The notes beneath the pieces are model-generated. The model searched no databases. It was given only the letters and a program-made list of their open reading frames with translations, and was not told the DNA's origin. A stretch of 64,000 bases of DNA from Blautia schinkii DSM 10518 (GTDB lineage Bacteria; Bacillota; Clostridia; Lachnospirales; Lachnospiraceae). The position numbers and the translations under genes were made by a program. Below are positions 7,468-15,709 of the stretch, piece after piece; the first letter of the stretch is position 1; every line of letters starts with the position of its first letter. The stretch lies in the NCBI GenBank assembly GCA_000702025.1, contig JNKJ01000009.1, positions 124,001 through 188,000 on the forward strand, written 5' to 3'.

Positions 7468-7593
7468 ATGTTTGGTTATGAAAAGAGTATTAGGTAGGGT
7501 TATGAACCAGATAATGCTACAATTTTTTTGCAAATTAAGGGAGACACTTATAAGAAAACATTTAAAAAATGCAAATAAAACAAGGAGACATTC

Positions 7594-8181
7594 ATGAAAA
7601 AAAACGTATGGAACATACTGTATCTTACCCCACCTCATGTATTAAGATATTGCAAGAAATGCGGTAAAAAAACAGAGTTTTTCAGTTCCGGTCTGTTTCG
7701 GGTAAATGCCCAACGCAAATACCTGGATATTTGGCTAATCTACAAGTGCAATTGCTGCGAAACGACATGGAATGCGACCGTCAGTTCCCGTGTCACACCA
7801 CAGTCAGTACCTTCTGGTCTACTGGAAAAATACACCAATAACGACCGTGATCTTGCAGAAAAATATGCTATGAATATAGATTTTCTTCACAAAAATGGTG
7901 CTGAAATCGTCTTACCTGATTATCGTATTGACGGTGACTGCCTTCAGGACCAGAAGGTACAATTGCTGGAAATCAAAAACCAATTTCCTCTCCCCGTAAA
8001 GCTCTCCGCCATTATAAGGAAAAAGCTCAATCTGTCACAAAAACAATATTTGAATGTAATAGAATCCGAAAAAATTAGAAGTGCTTTGCCTTTAGATCTC
8101 CATAAATACAAATTAAAAGACAGCATTATTTTGGAAATACATGATTATCCTTTCTGCGATAAAACTCATTCCGAGCCATAA
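7594..8181 (+). CDS. DUF1062 domain-containing protein
   Basis: The 195-residue protein begins with a zinc-ribbon-like segment, CKKCG near residue 20 and CNCC near residue 52, separated by FFSSGLFRVNAQRKYLDIWLIYKC. That arrangement is the signature of DUF1062, an uncharacterised family. The C-terminal part is predicted helical (LPVKLSAIIRKKLNLSQKQYLNVIE) and looks like a small nucleic-acid-binding helix bundle, though this is only an impression. AAGGAGA precedes the ATG by eight bases. It is transcribed alone and meets a GNAT gene on the opposite strand. Confidence 0.82.
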   Translation: MKKNVWNILYLTPPHVLRYCKKCGKKTEFFSSGLFRVNAQRKYLDIWLIYKCNCCETTWNATVSSRVTPQSVPSGLLEKYTNNDRDLAEKYAMNIDFLHKNGAEIVLPDYRIDGDCLQDQKVQLLEIKNQFPLPVKLSAIIRKKLNLSQKQYLNVIESEKIRSALPLDLHKYKLKDSIILEIHDYPFCDKTHSEP

Positions 8182-8258
8182 AGAAAGGCATGTCCTCCAG
8201 CCTTGATTGTTCTTTCATTTACTATTGGCATGTTAATTCTGTTCACATTATGTTCTCT

Positions 8259-8295
8259 CCTCTGTACAAATAATCCTATTGTTAATGTACAGAGG
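8259..8295. terminator. Perfect 10-bp inverted repeat between convergent genes
   Basis: CCTCTGTACA (8259-8268) and TGTACAGAGG (8286-8295) pair perfectly around a 17-base loop. There is no U-tract on either side. The position between the DUF1062 gene and the GNAT gene suggests a two-way terminator; a protein-binding site is the alternative. Confidence 0.5.
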
Positions 8296-8324
8296 ATAAA
8301 CGGTTCTTACCGTGCATTTTCAGG

Positions 8325-8756
8325 CTATAACTGCAATATTAGTCTCTGACAAGGATAGTCAAATACTGTCACTTTCTCAGCATCTGCAAATCCACAAGCA
8401 TGATAACATGCCCTGGCAGCTATCCCTTTAGGATCGCCCTCCTGAAAGGTTATCACAGAAATAACATCCCCAGACCCAAACCACCCTGTCATTTTTTCAA
8501 TCAATCTTTTTGCTACACCTAGCCTCCGATAGTCAGGATGTACAGCAAGAAAAGCCAGCTCTTTTTCACGCTTAGAGCACATGAGTAATCCTGCTAATTT
8601 CCCGTCTTCCTGTTCCATAATTGCTTCACCATTGCTGATTGCATGGTACATTGCTTCCAGAAATTCATTCTCTTTATAACCAGCAAAATCATCTTTTACC
8701 AGTTCCATCATTTCTAATATTTGCTTCTCATCTTCCTGTGTCACCAGTCTTATCAT
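8325..8756 (-). CDS. GNAT family N-acetyltransferase
   Basis: The 143-residue protein has the acetyl-CoA-binding motif of GNAT enzymes, VHPDYRRLGVAKRLIEKM (R-x-x-G-x-A), near residues 76-93, preceded by the usual strand LAFLAV and followed by YHACGF, typical of the C-terminal core. It transfers an acetyl group to an unknown amine, possibly a small molecule or a protein N-terminus. GAAGG precedes the ATG. It lies just downstream of the methyltransferase gene on the same strand (28 bp gap) and may be co-transcribed with it. Confidence 0.87.
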   Translation of the reverse strand: MIRLVTQEDEKQILEMMELVKDDFAGYKENEFLEAMYHAISNGEAIMEQEDGKLAGLLMCSKREKELAFLAVHPDYRRLGVAKRLIEKMTGWFGSGDVISVITFQEGDPKGIAARACYHACGFADAEKVTVFDYPCQRLILQL

Positions 8757-8784
8757 TCATATACCTTCTTTCAATCATACCATC

Positions 8785-9408
8785 TTATACTGGTATTGCC
8801 GACGCTTTTGTTGCGGACAAAAATAAAACCGTACCCGTTATGTAAGATTCAATATTATTAAATCCTGCCATTTCAAAAAATAACCGAAGTTCCTTTTGGT
8901 TATATACTTTTACATCACCTGTTTTACAGAATGGAAATACTACAGTATTGGCAAGCAAACGCACTACCGGAGAAAAAAATGGTTCGGCAATAAACACTTT
9001 CCCACTTTTCTTCAATACCCGCATGCATTCATCAGCGAATATCTGGGGCGTCTCAAAATGATGAAATGCACATGACACTGTTATGACATCCATACTTTCA
9101 TTGTCGAAATTAAGAGGTGTACAAGGCCCCACCGCAAATGTACAATCCGGATATTTTTCTCTTGCGGCTGTAATCATGTTCTCGGAAATATCCACTCCAA
9201 AAGCATTGACTTTTGCCTTTTTGCAAAGTTCCCCCAGCAGATGCCCATTTCCGCAGGCAACATCAAGGATATTGTCACCTTCCTTGAGCACCGCCTTTTT
9301 CATAATCTCTTGCTTATGAGCCCTTGTGTAATTGCCTTCCGGCGCAGAATCATATTGCGGCGCCATGTCATTGTATACTTGTCGAGACTGTTCTGTTTTA
9401 TTTGCCAA
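8785..9408 (-). CDS. Class I SAM-dependent methyltransferase, TTG start
   Basis: The 207-residue protein is a UbiE/COQ5-like methyltransferase: motif I ILDVACGNGHLL near residue 48, acidic motif II in AFGVDIS, motif III region MDVITVSCAFHHF and LKKSGKVFIAEPF. The substrate is unknown; stand-alone proteins of this type methylate small molecules or quinones, and the C-terminal part is too short for a quinone enzyme. The start is a TTG (codons for MANKTEQ) with GGAGGAG a normal distance upstream and no closer ATG. The GNAT gene follows. Confidence 0.87.
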   Translation of the reverse strand: MANKTEQSRQVYNDMAPQYDSAPEGNYTRAHKQEIMKKAVLKEGDNILDVACGNGHLLGELCKKAKVNAFGVDISENMITAAREKYPDCTFAVGPCTPLNFDNESMDVITVSCAFHHFETPQIFADECMRVLKKSGKVFIAEPFFSPVVRLLANTVVFPFCKTGDVKVYNQKELRLFFEMAGFNNIESYITGTVLFLSATKASAIPV

Positions 9409-9540
9409 AATAACTCCTCCGAGGTTCTATATTCTTCGATTGTTTAATAACTCTATTATATATGAAAAAAGCGAACCCGCCAAGACTAACAATTGGTCAT
9501 TTTGACTATTTTAAAATGAATAAGTGAAAATAATAAAAAA

Positions 9541-9578
9541 TGAAAGGACATCGATGAGTTATCAACATCAATGCCCCG
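9541..9578 (-). terminator. Terminator after the DUF3267 gene, member of a duplicated pair
   Basis: On the minus strand GGCATTGATG pairs with CATCGATGTCC and is followed by TTTCATTTTTTATT. The same arms plus GAACTACT flank occur again at 12540-12576, with a different loop. Confidence 0.65.
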
Positions 9579-9594
9579 AACTACTTGAATTTTT

Positions 9595-10182
9595 CTATTT
9601 GTAAAACGCAATATAACCTGCTTCTGTCGGATGGTCTGCAAATAAAGCGTCTCTTTCCTTTAATACATAAAAGGCAATGAGCAAATCAGCTCCAGCGGCA
9701 ATAAAATTGACCACCATAGTCAGTAGCGAAACTGTACCCGGATATATAAAAACAAAAAGTACACTACCCAATCCTAGAACTATAAAAGGTGTCAGAACAC
9801 CAATCAAATATGCCCTTTTTTCTAACACTACTTTACAAGCACAGCTGGGCATCATTGCATTAATGTTAAAACGAACTGCATTCCACCCCTTACCGCTTGC
9901 AATGGCCCAGCCCATACCATGTAATAATTCATGTATGACAACTGAAACCACTGCAATCGCCAGAAACATTACATAAAAAGAAAAAGTGTTTATCTCTAGT
10001 AAATATGCCCTTTCAATCAAAAAAAGGCGGTACAATAAGACAACGACTATTACAAACGGAAGCGCATAAACAACGCCTAAAACCATTACTTTTCCGGAAG
10101 TAAATGTAACATCTTTCTCTTTATAGCCTTTTTCGTACAATTGTGCTTTTATCTTTTCAAAATTTTCACGGTAATGATCCAT
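9595..10182 (-). CDS. DUF3267 putative zinc metalloprotease, membrane protein
   Basis: The 195-residue protein has about four membrane segments. The zincin motif HELLHG near residue 85 sits inside a membrane helix (VVSVVIHELLHGMGWA), and the protein ends HPTEAGYIAFYK, both features of the DUF3267 putative intramembrane peptidases. GGAGG precedes the ATG by seven bases. It lies 111 bp downstream of an AgrA-like regulator and an AgrC-like kinase on the same strand and shares a terminator type with the region upstream of them. A role in peptide or membrane-protein processing linked to that sensor is a hypothesis only. Confidence 0.8.
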   Translation of the reverse strand: MDHYRENFEKIKAQLYEKGYKEKDVTFTSGKVMVLGVVYALPFVIVVVLLYRLFLIERAYLLEINTFSFYVMFLAIAVVSVVIHELLHGMGWAIASGKGWNAVRFNINAMMPSCACKVVLEKRAYLIGVLTPFIVLGLGSVLFVFIYPGTVSLLTMVVNFIAAGADLLIAFYVLKERDALFADHPTEAGYIAFYK

Positions 10183-10292
10183 CCGTATATCCTCCCCTCT
10201 TATGTTTTCTTGAGATGACTATAACAAACAGGAGGTCGAATTATTCATTTTTTACGCAACATGTCCATTTGACTTCATAAACGGTCGCATTT

Positions 10293-11039
10293 TTATTTAG
10301 CATCCTGTTTTCGCTGTGCGTTATACTCTGTTTTGGCTCTTCTGGACAGGGGACATTCTTCTCCATTATCCATAAAGACAATCTGGCGTTTTAAATCCAC
10401 AATCCGAATGCGGCTACGATTTACTAAAAAACCCCTGTGACACCGCCAGAAATCCTCTCCCATTTCTTCTGCGAAATGTTCCAGAGTGTTGTTAAACTCT
10501 AACAGCTCATTATCCAGATGTAGACAGAGTGTGTGCTTAAATCCCAGTGCTTCAAAATAAAGGATTGTGTCTACCGGAATATGCCGGATGGTATCAAACA
10601 AACGAATCGTACAATACCTGCCATTCTTTGGCTGTTCGCTGGACAGACGTTCCTGTATACTTGTCAGACATTCTCTTACTCGGACAGTCATTGCGTTATA
10701 ATCACCTTTTACAATATAATCCAAAGCTTCAAGGCGCAGCCGAAAAGTTTCAAAAGCAAAATTATGATGCGCCGTGATAAATACAATAAAGCCTCGCGGA
10801 TCATGGAGTCTTAGCTTCTGAGCCAGCTCCAATCCGCTCATCCTGCCTGGAAAATCAATGTCAAGGAAATATACTGCCGGTATTGTATCCTGCATTTGCA
10901 GTTCCAATAATTTTTCAGGTGTATCTGTCACACGGACAGGTCCCATATCCCCGTTCAATATGATAATCTGGTTAGTAATAATGTGTACCAGCCTGTCGCT
11001 GATTGCCTTTTCATCATCACATATGTATATCGGAATCAT
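10293..11039 (-). CDS. LytTR-family response regulator (AgrA-like)
   Basis: The 248-residue protein has an N-terminal receiver domain (acidic pocket DDEKA, phospho-acceptor in YFLDIDFPG near residue 59, conserved FITAHH and a lysine in YIVKGD) and a C-terminal LytTR DNA-binding domain (CTIRLFDTIRHIPVDTILYFEALGFKHTLCLH through FWRCHRGFLVNRSRI). LytTR regulators of this layout respond to quorum peptides. The cognate kinase gene ends 10 bp upstream. Neither AgrB nor a recognisable AgrD peptide lies nearby, so the signal is unknown. Confidence 0.88.
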   Translation of the reverse strand: MIPIYICDDEKAISDRLVHIITNQIIILNGDMGPVRVTDTPEKLLELQMQDTIPAVYFLDIDFPGRMSGLELAQKLRLHDPRGFIVFITAHHNFAFETFRLRLEALDYIVKGDYNAMTVRVRECLTSIQERLSSEQPKNGRYCTIRLFDTIRHIPVDTILYFEALGFKHTLCLHLDNELLEFNNTLEHFAEEMGEDFWRCHRGFLVNRSRIRIVDLKRQIVFMDNGEECPLSRRAKTEYNAQRKQDAK

Positions 11040-11049
11040 TTGTCTCCTC

Positions 11050-12435
11050 CTATGCTACCGGCAGCCTTAATTCCTGCATAAAATAGCCATCTTTTAAGTA
11101 AGTTCTCGCAACACAACCTTTGCATCTGGATACAATCCTCCTGTAGCTTGCAAGACCAGTGCCTCTTCCTTTTCCCTTTGTGGTGTAACCTTTCCTTGAA
11201 AGAGTACTTAGCTCTGGCTCTTTATCATAATTATTCGAAACTGCAATATACAGTTCTTTTTCCTCCTGGAGCAGAATAATCCGAACCGTTCCGTCCGTTT
11301 GCGGCGCCGCCTCCATTGCATTGTCCACCAGGATTCCCAAGCCCCGGAGCAAATCCTCCGTTTCCATCACAATCTTGTTGTCTACCGGATAGAGTACCTC
11401 GATTACTGAATGAATTCCTCTTTTTTTCATATCTGCCAGCTTTGTGGTCAGCAAACTACGCAGAGGATAGAGTCTGATATTATTCAATCCGTCCATCTGC
11501 TGAATCTCCTGTCCCAGCTTTTCATCAAAATAACTACTGGTCTTTCTCATAAAATCCTGAATTCCCGCAAGATCACCTTCCTGCGCCTGTAAGGTAAGAC
11601 CGGAGAACAGATTGGTAAAATCGTGACGGAAGGCGCGTATTTCTTGCTGCAGCTCTTCCAAAAGTGCCATGTGTGCCTGATGCTGTGCAATTGTTTCCTC
11701 CTGCGCACGGATTTTATCCTGCCCTGCTGCATACATTGCCAGGAACTGCACCCAGAACAGGGCTACTACAATAAGGGCAAAAAAGAATATGTTATAGCCT
11801 ATGCCTGGTGTCGTATCCGGATACAGCCAGTCCAGCACCTGCCACACGCACATTAGCAGGAAACTAAAAAGCAGAGTCCCCGCTGCCCATAATTTTCCGG
11901 AAAACAAATGTGAAAAATACCGATAAAAACTACTCTTTCTCAGTATCGGCACGACAATGGCGGCTGCCAGCAGCACTGCCAGATGCGGAATATAAATTGT
12001 GATAAATGTATACAGATACATTCCGCCGAATGTAGGGCTGTAATACGAGGTCACCTCCATCAGAACAGAGTTCACTGTATATGCAATAAAATTACCTAAA
12101 AATGCAGCAGCTAATCCCTGCCAGAAATCAGCTCCTAAAAATCGACGTAATATAAATGCCAGCATAATGGCATGCAGCAGATTCCCTATCGTACCATTCA
12201 AAAGATTGATCACATTTACATACACATATTCATACTCATATGCGTCCACCTGTACATAAACCCTAAAGATGCCTGCGAGTATCAATGCGTTTGCAAACAG
12301 ATAGTAAATCGTATAAATCACACAGGGAAGTGCTTTTATCTTTTTCTCTAAAATCCCTGACGCCAGGGCATATAACCCAATCCCGAAACAAATGTATGAA
12401 ACGCCAACAGAAAACAGCCGAAAAGAAAGTGGCAT
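11050..12435 (-). CDS. AgrC-like sensor histidine kinase (GHKL)
   Basis: The 461-residue protein has six or seven membrane helices in its first 235 residues, a coiled linker (QDKIRAQEETIAQHQAHMALLEELQQ), a phospho-histidine box FRHDFTN, and a GHKL ATPase domain with N-box DLLRGLGILVDNAMEAA and G-box KGRGTGLAS. This is the type-10 (AgrC/ComD/BlpH) kinase architecture that senses peptides. It is followed by its LytTR regulator. No agrB is visible; either the signal peptide is encoded elsewhere or the kinase senses a foreign or membrane signal. Confidence 0.87.
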   Translation of the reverse strand: MPLSFRLFSVGVSYICFGIGLYALASGILEKKIKALPCVIYTIYYLFANALILAGIFRVYVQVDAYEYEYVYVNVINLLNGTIGNLLHAIMLAFILRRFLGADFWQGLAAAFLGNFIAYTVNSVLMEVTSYYSPTFGGMYLYTFITIYIPHLAVLLAAAIVVPILRKSSFYRYFSHLFSGKLWAAGTLLFSFLLMCVWQVLDWLYPDTTPGIGYNIFFFALIVVALFWVQFLAMYAAGQDKIRAQEETIAQHQAHMALLEELQQEIRAFRHDFTNLFSGLTLQAQEGDLAGIQDFMRKTSSYFDEKLGQEIQQMDGLNNIRLYPLRSLLTTKLADMKKRGIHSVIEVLYPVDNKIVMETEDLLRGLGILVDNAMEAAPQTDGTVRIILLQEEKELYIAVSNNYDKEPELSTLSRKGYTTKGKGRGTGLASYRRIVSRCKGCVARTYLKDGYFMQELRLPVA

Positions 12436-12539
12436 AACAAAATCCTCCTACTTATAATCTTCTACAATATTATATCCGATACTTTTGCGCGGTGCAACGT
12501 TAAAATAATTACAATAACAAATCCTTTAAAAGCCGAAAA

Positions 12540-12576
12540 AAAGGACATTGATATGTTGTAAGTATCAATGCCCTTG
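12540..12576 (-). terminator. Terminator after the HNH gene, related to 9541-9578
   Basis: On the minus strand GGGCATTGATA and TATCAATGTCC form the stem and TTTTTTTC follows. Arms and the GAACTACT flank match the terminator at 9541, so the block with the kinase, regulator and DUF3267 gene is bracketed by related sequences. Confidence 0.75.
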
Positions 12577-12697
12577 AACTACTCTGGATAATAAAATGAT
12601 AATTTTCATTTTAAACGTTTTTAACAATTATAGGCGTCTTTGTGGGGTGCCTGATAAGGCAGCTGATTTTCCATTTACGAATGTATAGAAAATAATG

Positions 12698-13639
12698 TTA
12701 AACGTCATTTTCTATTTCTTTTGCATATGCCAATATCCTTTGGAACTGCTGCTCATTCTGCTCTGCGATTCTTTCCAATACAATAGTATCACTCTTATCA
12801 TTCAATACGTGTATTTTCCTATGGTAGTTAGGACATACCGCCACCACATTATTCAGTGAATCTTTTCCGCCATCGGCCAATCGCTGCACGTGGTGTTCTT
12901 CCAAATATGGTTTCTGACTCATATCATAAAATGGCGCATCTTCTCCGCACATCTGACACTTTCCATCTGCAATCTGCTTCACCATTTCTTTTATATACGG
13001 ACTACGATAATATACCACTGATTCCGTTTTTTGGGGGTTCTTTGGCTGAACATTAACAACCTGCTCTGCTAGTTTTTCTGGTGACATCTGCTTTGCCAAT
13101 GCATCTTCGATATCCATCTCTACTTCAAGTTGTGTTTTTACTTCCATACTTTTCGGATCAAGTAATGCAATCACTACTTGCTTATCCTTATCGTTTTTTT
13201 GCACAAGGGCTGTCTGCTCAATTATATACTCATACATCACCTTATTTGCATCAAACAAATAACCTGTATTGCCTCTACCCAGTTTATTAAAAGGTGCATC
13301 CTTCGTTGGCTGCAATTCTAATAATTTATCCATGATGTCGGATGTAATAATGTGTTCTGGAAATGGTATATATTCTGTATCAACACGCCATCCTTCCTGC
13401 TGCCATTCATCCGATAATTCTGTTGGTCTGATTGCTGTATACACATCTCTCTTTGCAATGCTTATTGACATAATTCTTTTTTTGTAGCTATGTATGATAA
13501 TATCTCCTTGCTTTACTGATTTCATCTTTTCCCAATGTGATACTCTGTTACCACCTTTCCCACGCTTTGGCGCCCATAGATAACCACCTTTATATTCCTC
13601 ATCATAACTTTTATTTTGAAACACAAAAAAATAATTCAA
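12698..13639 (-). CDS. HNH endonuclease with N-terminal EVE/PUA-like domain
   Basis: The roughly 313-residue protein has two recognisable parts. Residues 1-150 (FFVFQNKSYDEEY, GYLWAPKR, HWEKMKSVKQGDIIIHSYKKRI) resemble the EVE/PUA-type readers found in modification-dependent restriction enzymes. The C-terminus is an HNH nuclease with CQMCGE, EEHHVQRLADGG, the Asn in SLNNVVAVC and CPNYHRKIH. The likely start is the TTG at 13637-13639: GGAGGTGAT inside the last codons of the Nudix gene is correctly spaced, and the two genes are one base apart. A type IV restriction role is inferred from the architecture, not shown. Confidence 0.75.
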   Translation of the reverse strand: MNYFFVFQNKSYDEEYKGGYLWAPKRGKGGNRVSHWEKMKSVKQGDIIIHSYKKRIMSISIAKRDVYTAIRPTELSDEWQQEGWRVDTEYIPFPEHIITSDIMDKLLELQPTKDAPFNKLGRGNTGYLFDANKVMYEYIIEQTALVQKNDKDKQVVIALLDPKSMEVKTQLEVEMDIEDALAKQMSPEKLAEQVVNVQPKNPQKTESVVYYRSPYIKEMVKQIADGKCQMCGEDAPFYDMSQKPYLEEHHVQRLADGGKDSLNNVVAVCPNYHRKIHVLNDKSDTIVLERIAEQNEQQFQRILAYAKEIENDV

Positions 13640-13640
13640 G

Positions 13641-14021
13641 TCAATCACCTCCAAAGCATTTTATCGCAAGTTTAATATCGACTGGTGCTAAATTGTATTT
13701 AAGTAACTCTTTCTTTTCTACCCATGCAACTTCACTGTGAACATGCAGCTTAAAGGTTTCATTTACTAATTTAGCTTTATATAATGACATTTCATACTCT
13801 GACGCATCCACGGTAAATAGTTCTTTGCCAAGATATTCCTGCACTACAATATTTACTGAAAGTTCTTCTTTAATTTCTCTACAAAGGCATTCTGTATCAG
13901 TTTCAAAGCCCTCTACCTTTCCTCCTGGAAATTCCCAAAAACCAGCTAAAGAACCATAATTACGCTTTGCAATCATTATTTTATTTTCTTTCATAATTGC
14001 TGCAGCAGCTATTTTCCGCAT
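13641..14021 (-). CDS. Nudix hydrolase, MutT-like
   Basis: The 126-residue protein carries the Nudix box (FPGGKVEGFETDTECLCREI, then KEELSV), the metal and pyrophosphate site, and has the length of MutT-like (deoxy)nucleoside triphosphate pyrophosphohydrolases. The start at 14019-14021 follows GAGGTGAT by a few bases; an upstream start at 14039 lies on that site. Its end contains the ribosome site of the HNH nuclease gene, so the two are translationally coupled. It may clean oxidised or modified nucleotides, possibly those the nuclease recognises. Confidence 0.83.
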   Translation of the reverse strand: MRKIAAAAIMKENKIMIAKRNYGSLAGFWEFPGGKVEGFETDTECLCREIKEELSVNIVVQEYLGKELFTVDASEYEMSLYKAKLVNETFKLHVHSEVAWVEKKELLKYNLAPVDIKLAIKCFGGD

Positions 14022-14116
14022 CTCTATCACCTCAAACATATTATAGCATATTTATGCAAAGTCTACGCGACCATTTCTATCAATCCAAGAAAAAGCCCCA
14101 TCATAAAAAACCTAGG

Positions 14117-14170
14117 ATGAAACAAGGGCTGACCCGACAACAGTTGGGAGCAAAAATAGAACCATACTAA
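14117..14170 (+). pseudogene. Possible remnant of an XRE-type HTH regulator
   Basis: A 17-codon frame reads MKQGLTRQQLGAKIEPY and stops. LTRQQLGAKI matches the first helices of XRE-family DNA-binding proteins. It has no convincing ribosome site and no downstream continuation in frame, so it is probably a decayed gene end. Coincidence cannot be excluded. Confidence 0.35.
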
Positions 14171-14223
14171 ATAGTATCATAACCTGTTGATTCAATGGAA
14201 TTAGCTGTGTACGTTTTTCCGTC

Positions 14224-14260
14224 AGAGGCAGTTATTCGAAATTTTCGAATAGCTGCCTCT
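14224..14260. terminator. 17-bp inverted repeat downstream of rlmD
   Basis: AGAGGCAG plus ATTCGAAA pair with TTTCGAAT plus CTGCCTCT, with one T-G wobble between. It lies 80 bases beyond the rlmD stop. There is little U-tract on either strand, so it is a moderate candidate for a terminator. Confidence 0.5.
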
Positions 14261-14342
14261 TCTAAAAACTCACTATCATCAAAAACAGGCAATCAAATCA
14301 CCGTCCTTGTCACCCACTTATCAATCATAATAAACAATTTTC

Positions 14343-15704
14343 CTATCTCCGGCACAATTTCACGCAAACTTCTGTATGAACGGTCCCGCCGAACTGGTCC
14401 ACCGCGCAGACCTTCCTGACTTCATACCCTCTCGCGCACAAATACTTCAAATCCCGGGCGAGCGTTGCGCTGTCGCAGCTCACATACACAATACGTTTTG
14501 GCTGCATCGCAACCATGGTAGCAAGCAGCGTTTCATCGCAGCCTTTCCGCGGCGGGTCAACTACAATTACATCCGCGTAGATACCATTCTTCTCATACTC
14601 CCGTGGAAGCACCTCTTCTGCTTTACCAACGAAAAACTCCACATTCTCTATCTTGTTTATCCGTGCATTCTCCTGTGCATCCTCAATCGCCGCGGGTACA
14701 ATCTCAACTCCGCGGACAAACTTCGCCTGCTGTGCCAGAAAAAGTGAAATCGTTCCAATTCCGCAATACAGATCCCAAACCGTTTCCTCGCCATGTAAAT
14801 CCGCATATTCCAGCGCTTTGGCGTACAATTTCTGGGTCTGACGCGGATTGACCTGGTAAAAGGACAGCGGTGAAATTCTATACGTAATGTCACCAATCTT
14901 ATCCGTAATATACGGGCTCCCCCACAACAGGCGCAGCTCCTCCCCAAGGATCACATTGCTCTGTTTCTTATTAATATTGATGGTAATGCTGGTCATACCG
15001 GGTATTTCCCGGAGTGAGTCTATCAATGCCTCCGACTTTGGCATACTGCTGCCATTAAGGATCAGACACACCATAAGCTCATGTGTATAAAAACCATACC
15101 GAATGAGGATATGACGTACCAGTCCTTTACCGGACGCCTCATCGTAAGGCTCAATCCCATACTTCTCCATATGGGCAATCACCCGGTCCAGAACCTCTTT
15201 ATTTTCCGGCACGCCAAGTGCGCAGTCTCTGTTTTCAATAATCGTATGGGTGCGGCCTGCATAGAATCCGGTCACAATACGGCCTTCTTTGTTTCTGCCT
15301 ATGGGAAACTGGGCTTTATTCCTGTAGTGGTAGGGTTCGTCCATGCCGATGATAGGTTCCATGGGCAGGTCAGTGAAACCGCCGATTCGCTCCAGATGGC
15401 CGCGCACCTTCCGTTCCTTGAATGCAAGCTGCTGCTCGTAGGAAAGCGCCTGGATCTGACAGCCGCCGCACTGGCGGGCATAGGCGCATTTGGGCTCCAC
15501 GCGGTGGGGCGAGGGTTTGATGATTTCCATGAGACGGCCATAGCCGTAATTTTTCTTTGCCTTAATGATCTTCACCAGAACTGTGTCGCCGATCACCGCG
15601 TCTTTCACAAAAACGGTGAAGCCATCGGCCTTACCGATTCCTTCACCGTCAATTCCACAGTCTGTGATCTCTAAGGTTACCATGTCGTTTTTACGATATT
15701 CCAT
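14343..15704 (-). CDS. rlmD: 23S rRNA (uracil-5-)-methyltransferase RlmD/RumA family
   Basis: The 453-residue protein is a TRAM-domain RNA m5U methyltransferase. An N-terminal TRAM domain (residues 1-60) is followed by the Fe-S cysteines C73, C79, C82 (CAYARQCGGC) and C161 (ENRDCALG), the SAM motif VWDLYCGIGTISLFLA, and the catalytic cysteine in IVYVSCDSATLARDL. The family uses SAM to methylate a specific uracil of 23S rRNA; the paralogues RlmC and RlmCD cannot be separated by eye. It follows the YhaM-like gene by five bases and is probably co-transcribed with it. Confidence 0.88.
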   Translation of the reverse strand: MEYRKNDMVTLEITDCGIDGEGIGKADGFTVFVKDAVIGDTVLVKIIKAKKNYGYGRLMEIIKPSPHRVEPKCAYARQCGGCQIQALSYEQQLAFKERKVRGHLERIGGFTDLPMEPIIGMDEPYHYRNKAQFPIGRNKEGRIVTGFYAGRTHTIIENRDCALGVPENKEVLDRVIAHMEKYGIEPYDEASGKGLVRHILIRYGFYTHELMVCLILNGSSMPKSEALIDSLREIPGMTSITININKKQSNVILGEELRLLWGSPYITDKIGDITYRISPLSFYQVNPRQTQKLYAKALEYADLHGEETVWDLYCGIGTISLFLAQQAKFVRGVEIVPAAIEDAQENARINKIENVEFFVGKAEEVLPREYEKNGIYADVIVVDPPRKGCDETLLATMVAMQPKRIVYVSCDSATLARDLKYLCARGYEVRKVCAVDQFGGTVHTEVCVKLCRR

Positions 15705-15709
15705 AAAGA

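Larger units (their letters stand above)
14022..14342. other. Gene-free stretch with hairpin and HTH fragment
   Basis: No intact gene is present. It contains a short XRE-type fragment and a 17-bp inverted repeat, listed separately. It separates the Nudix/HNH unit from the rlmD gene, both on the minus strand. Confidence 0.6.
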
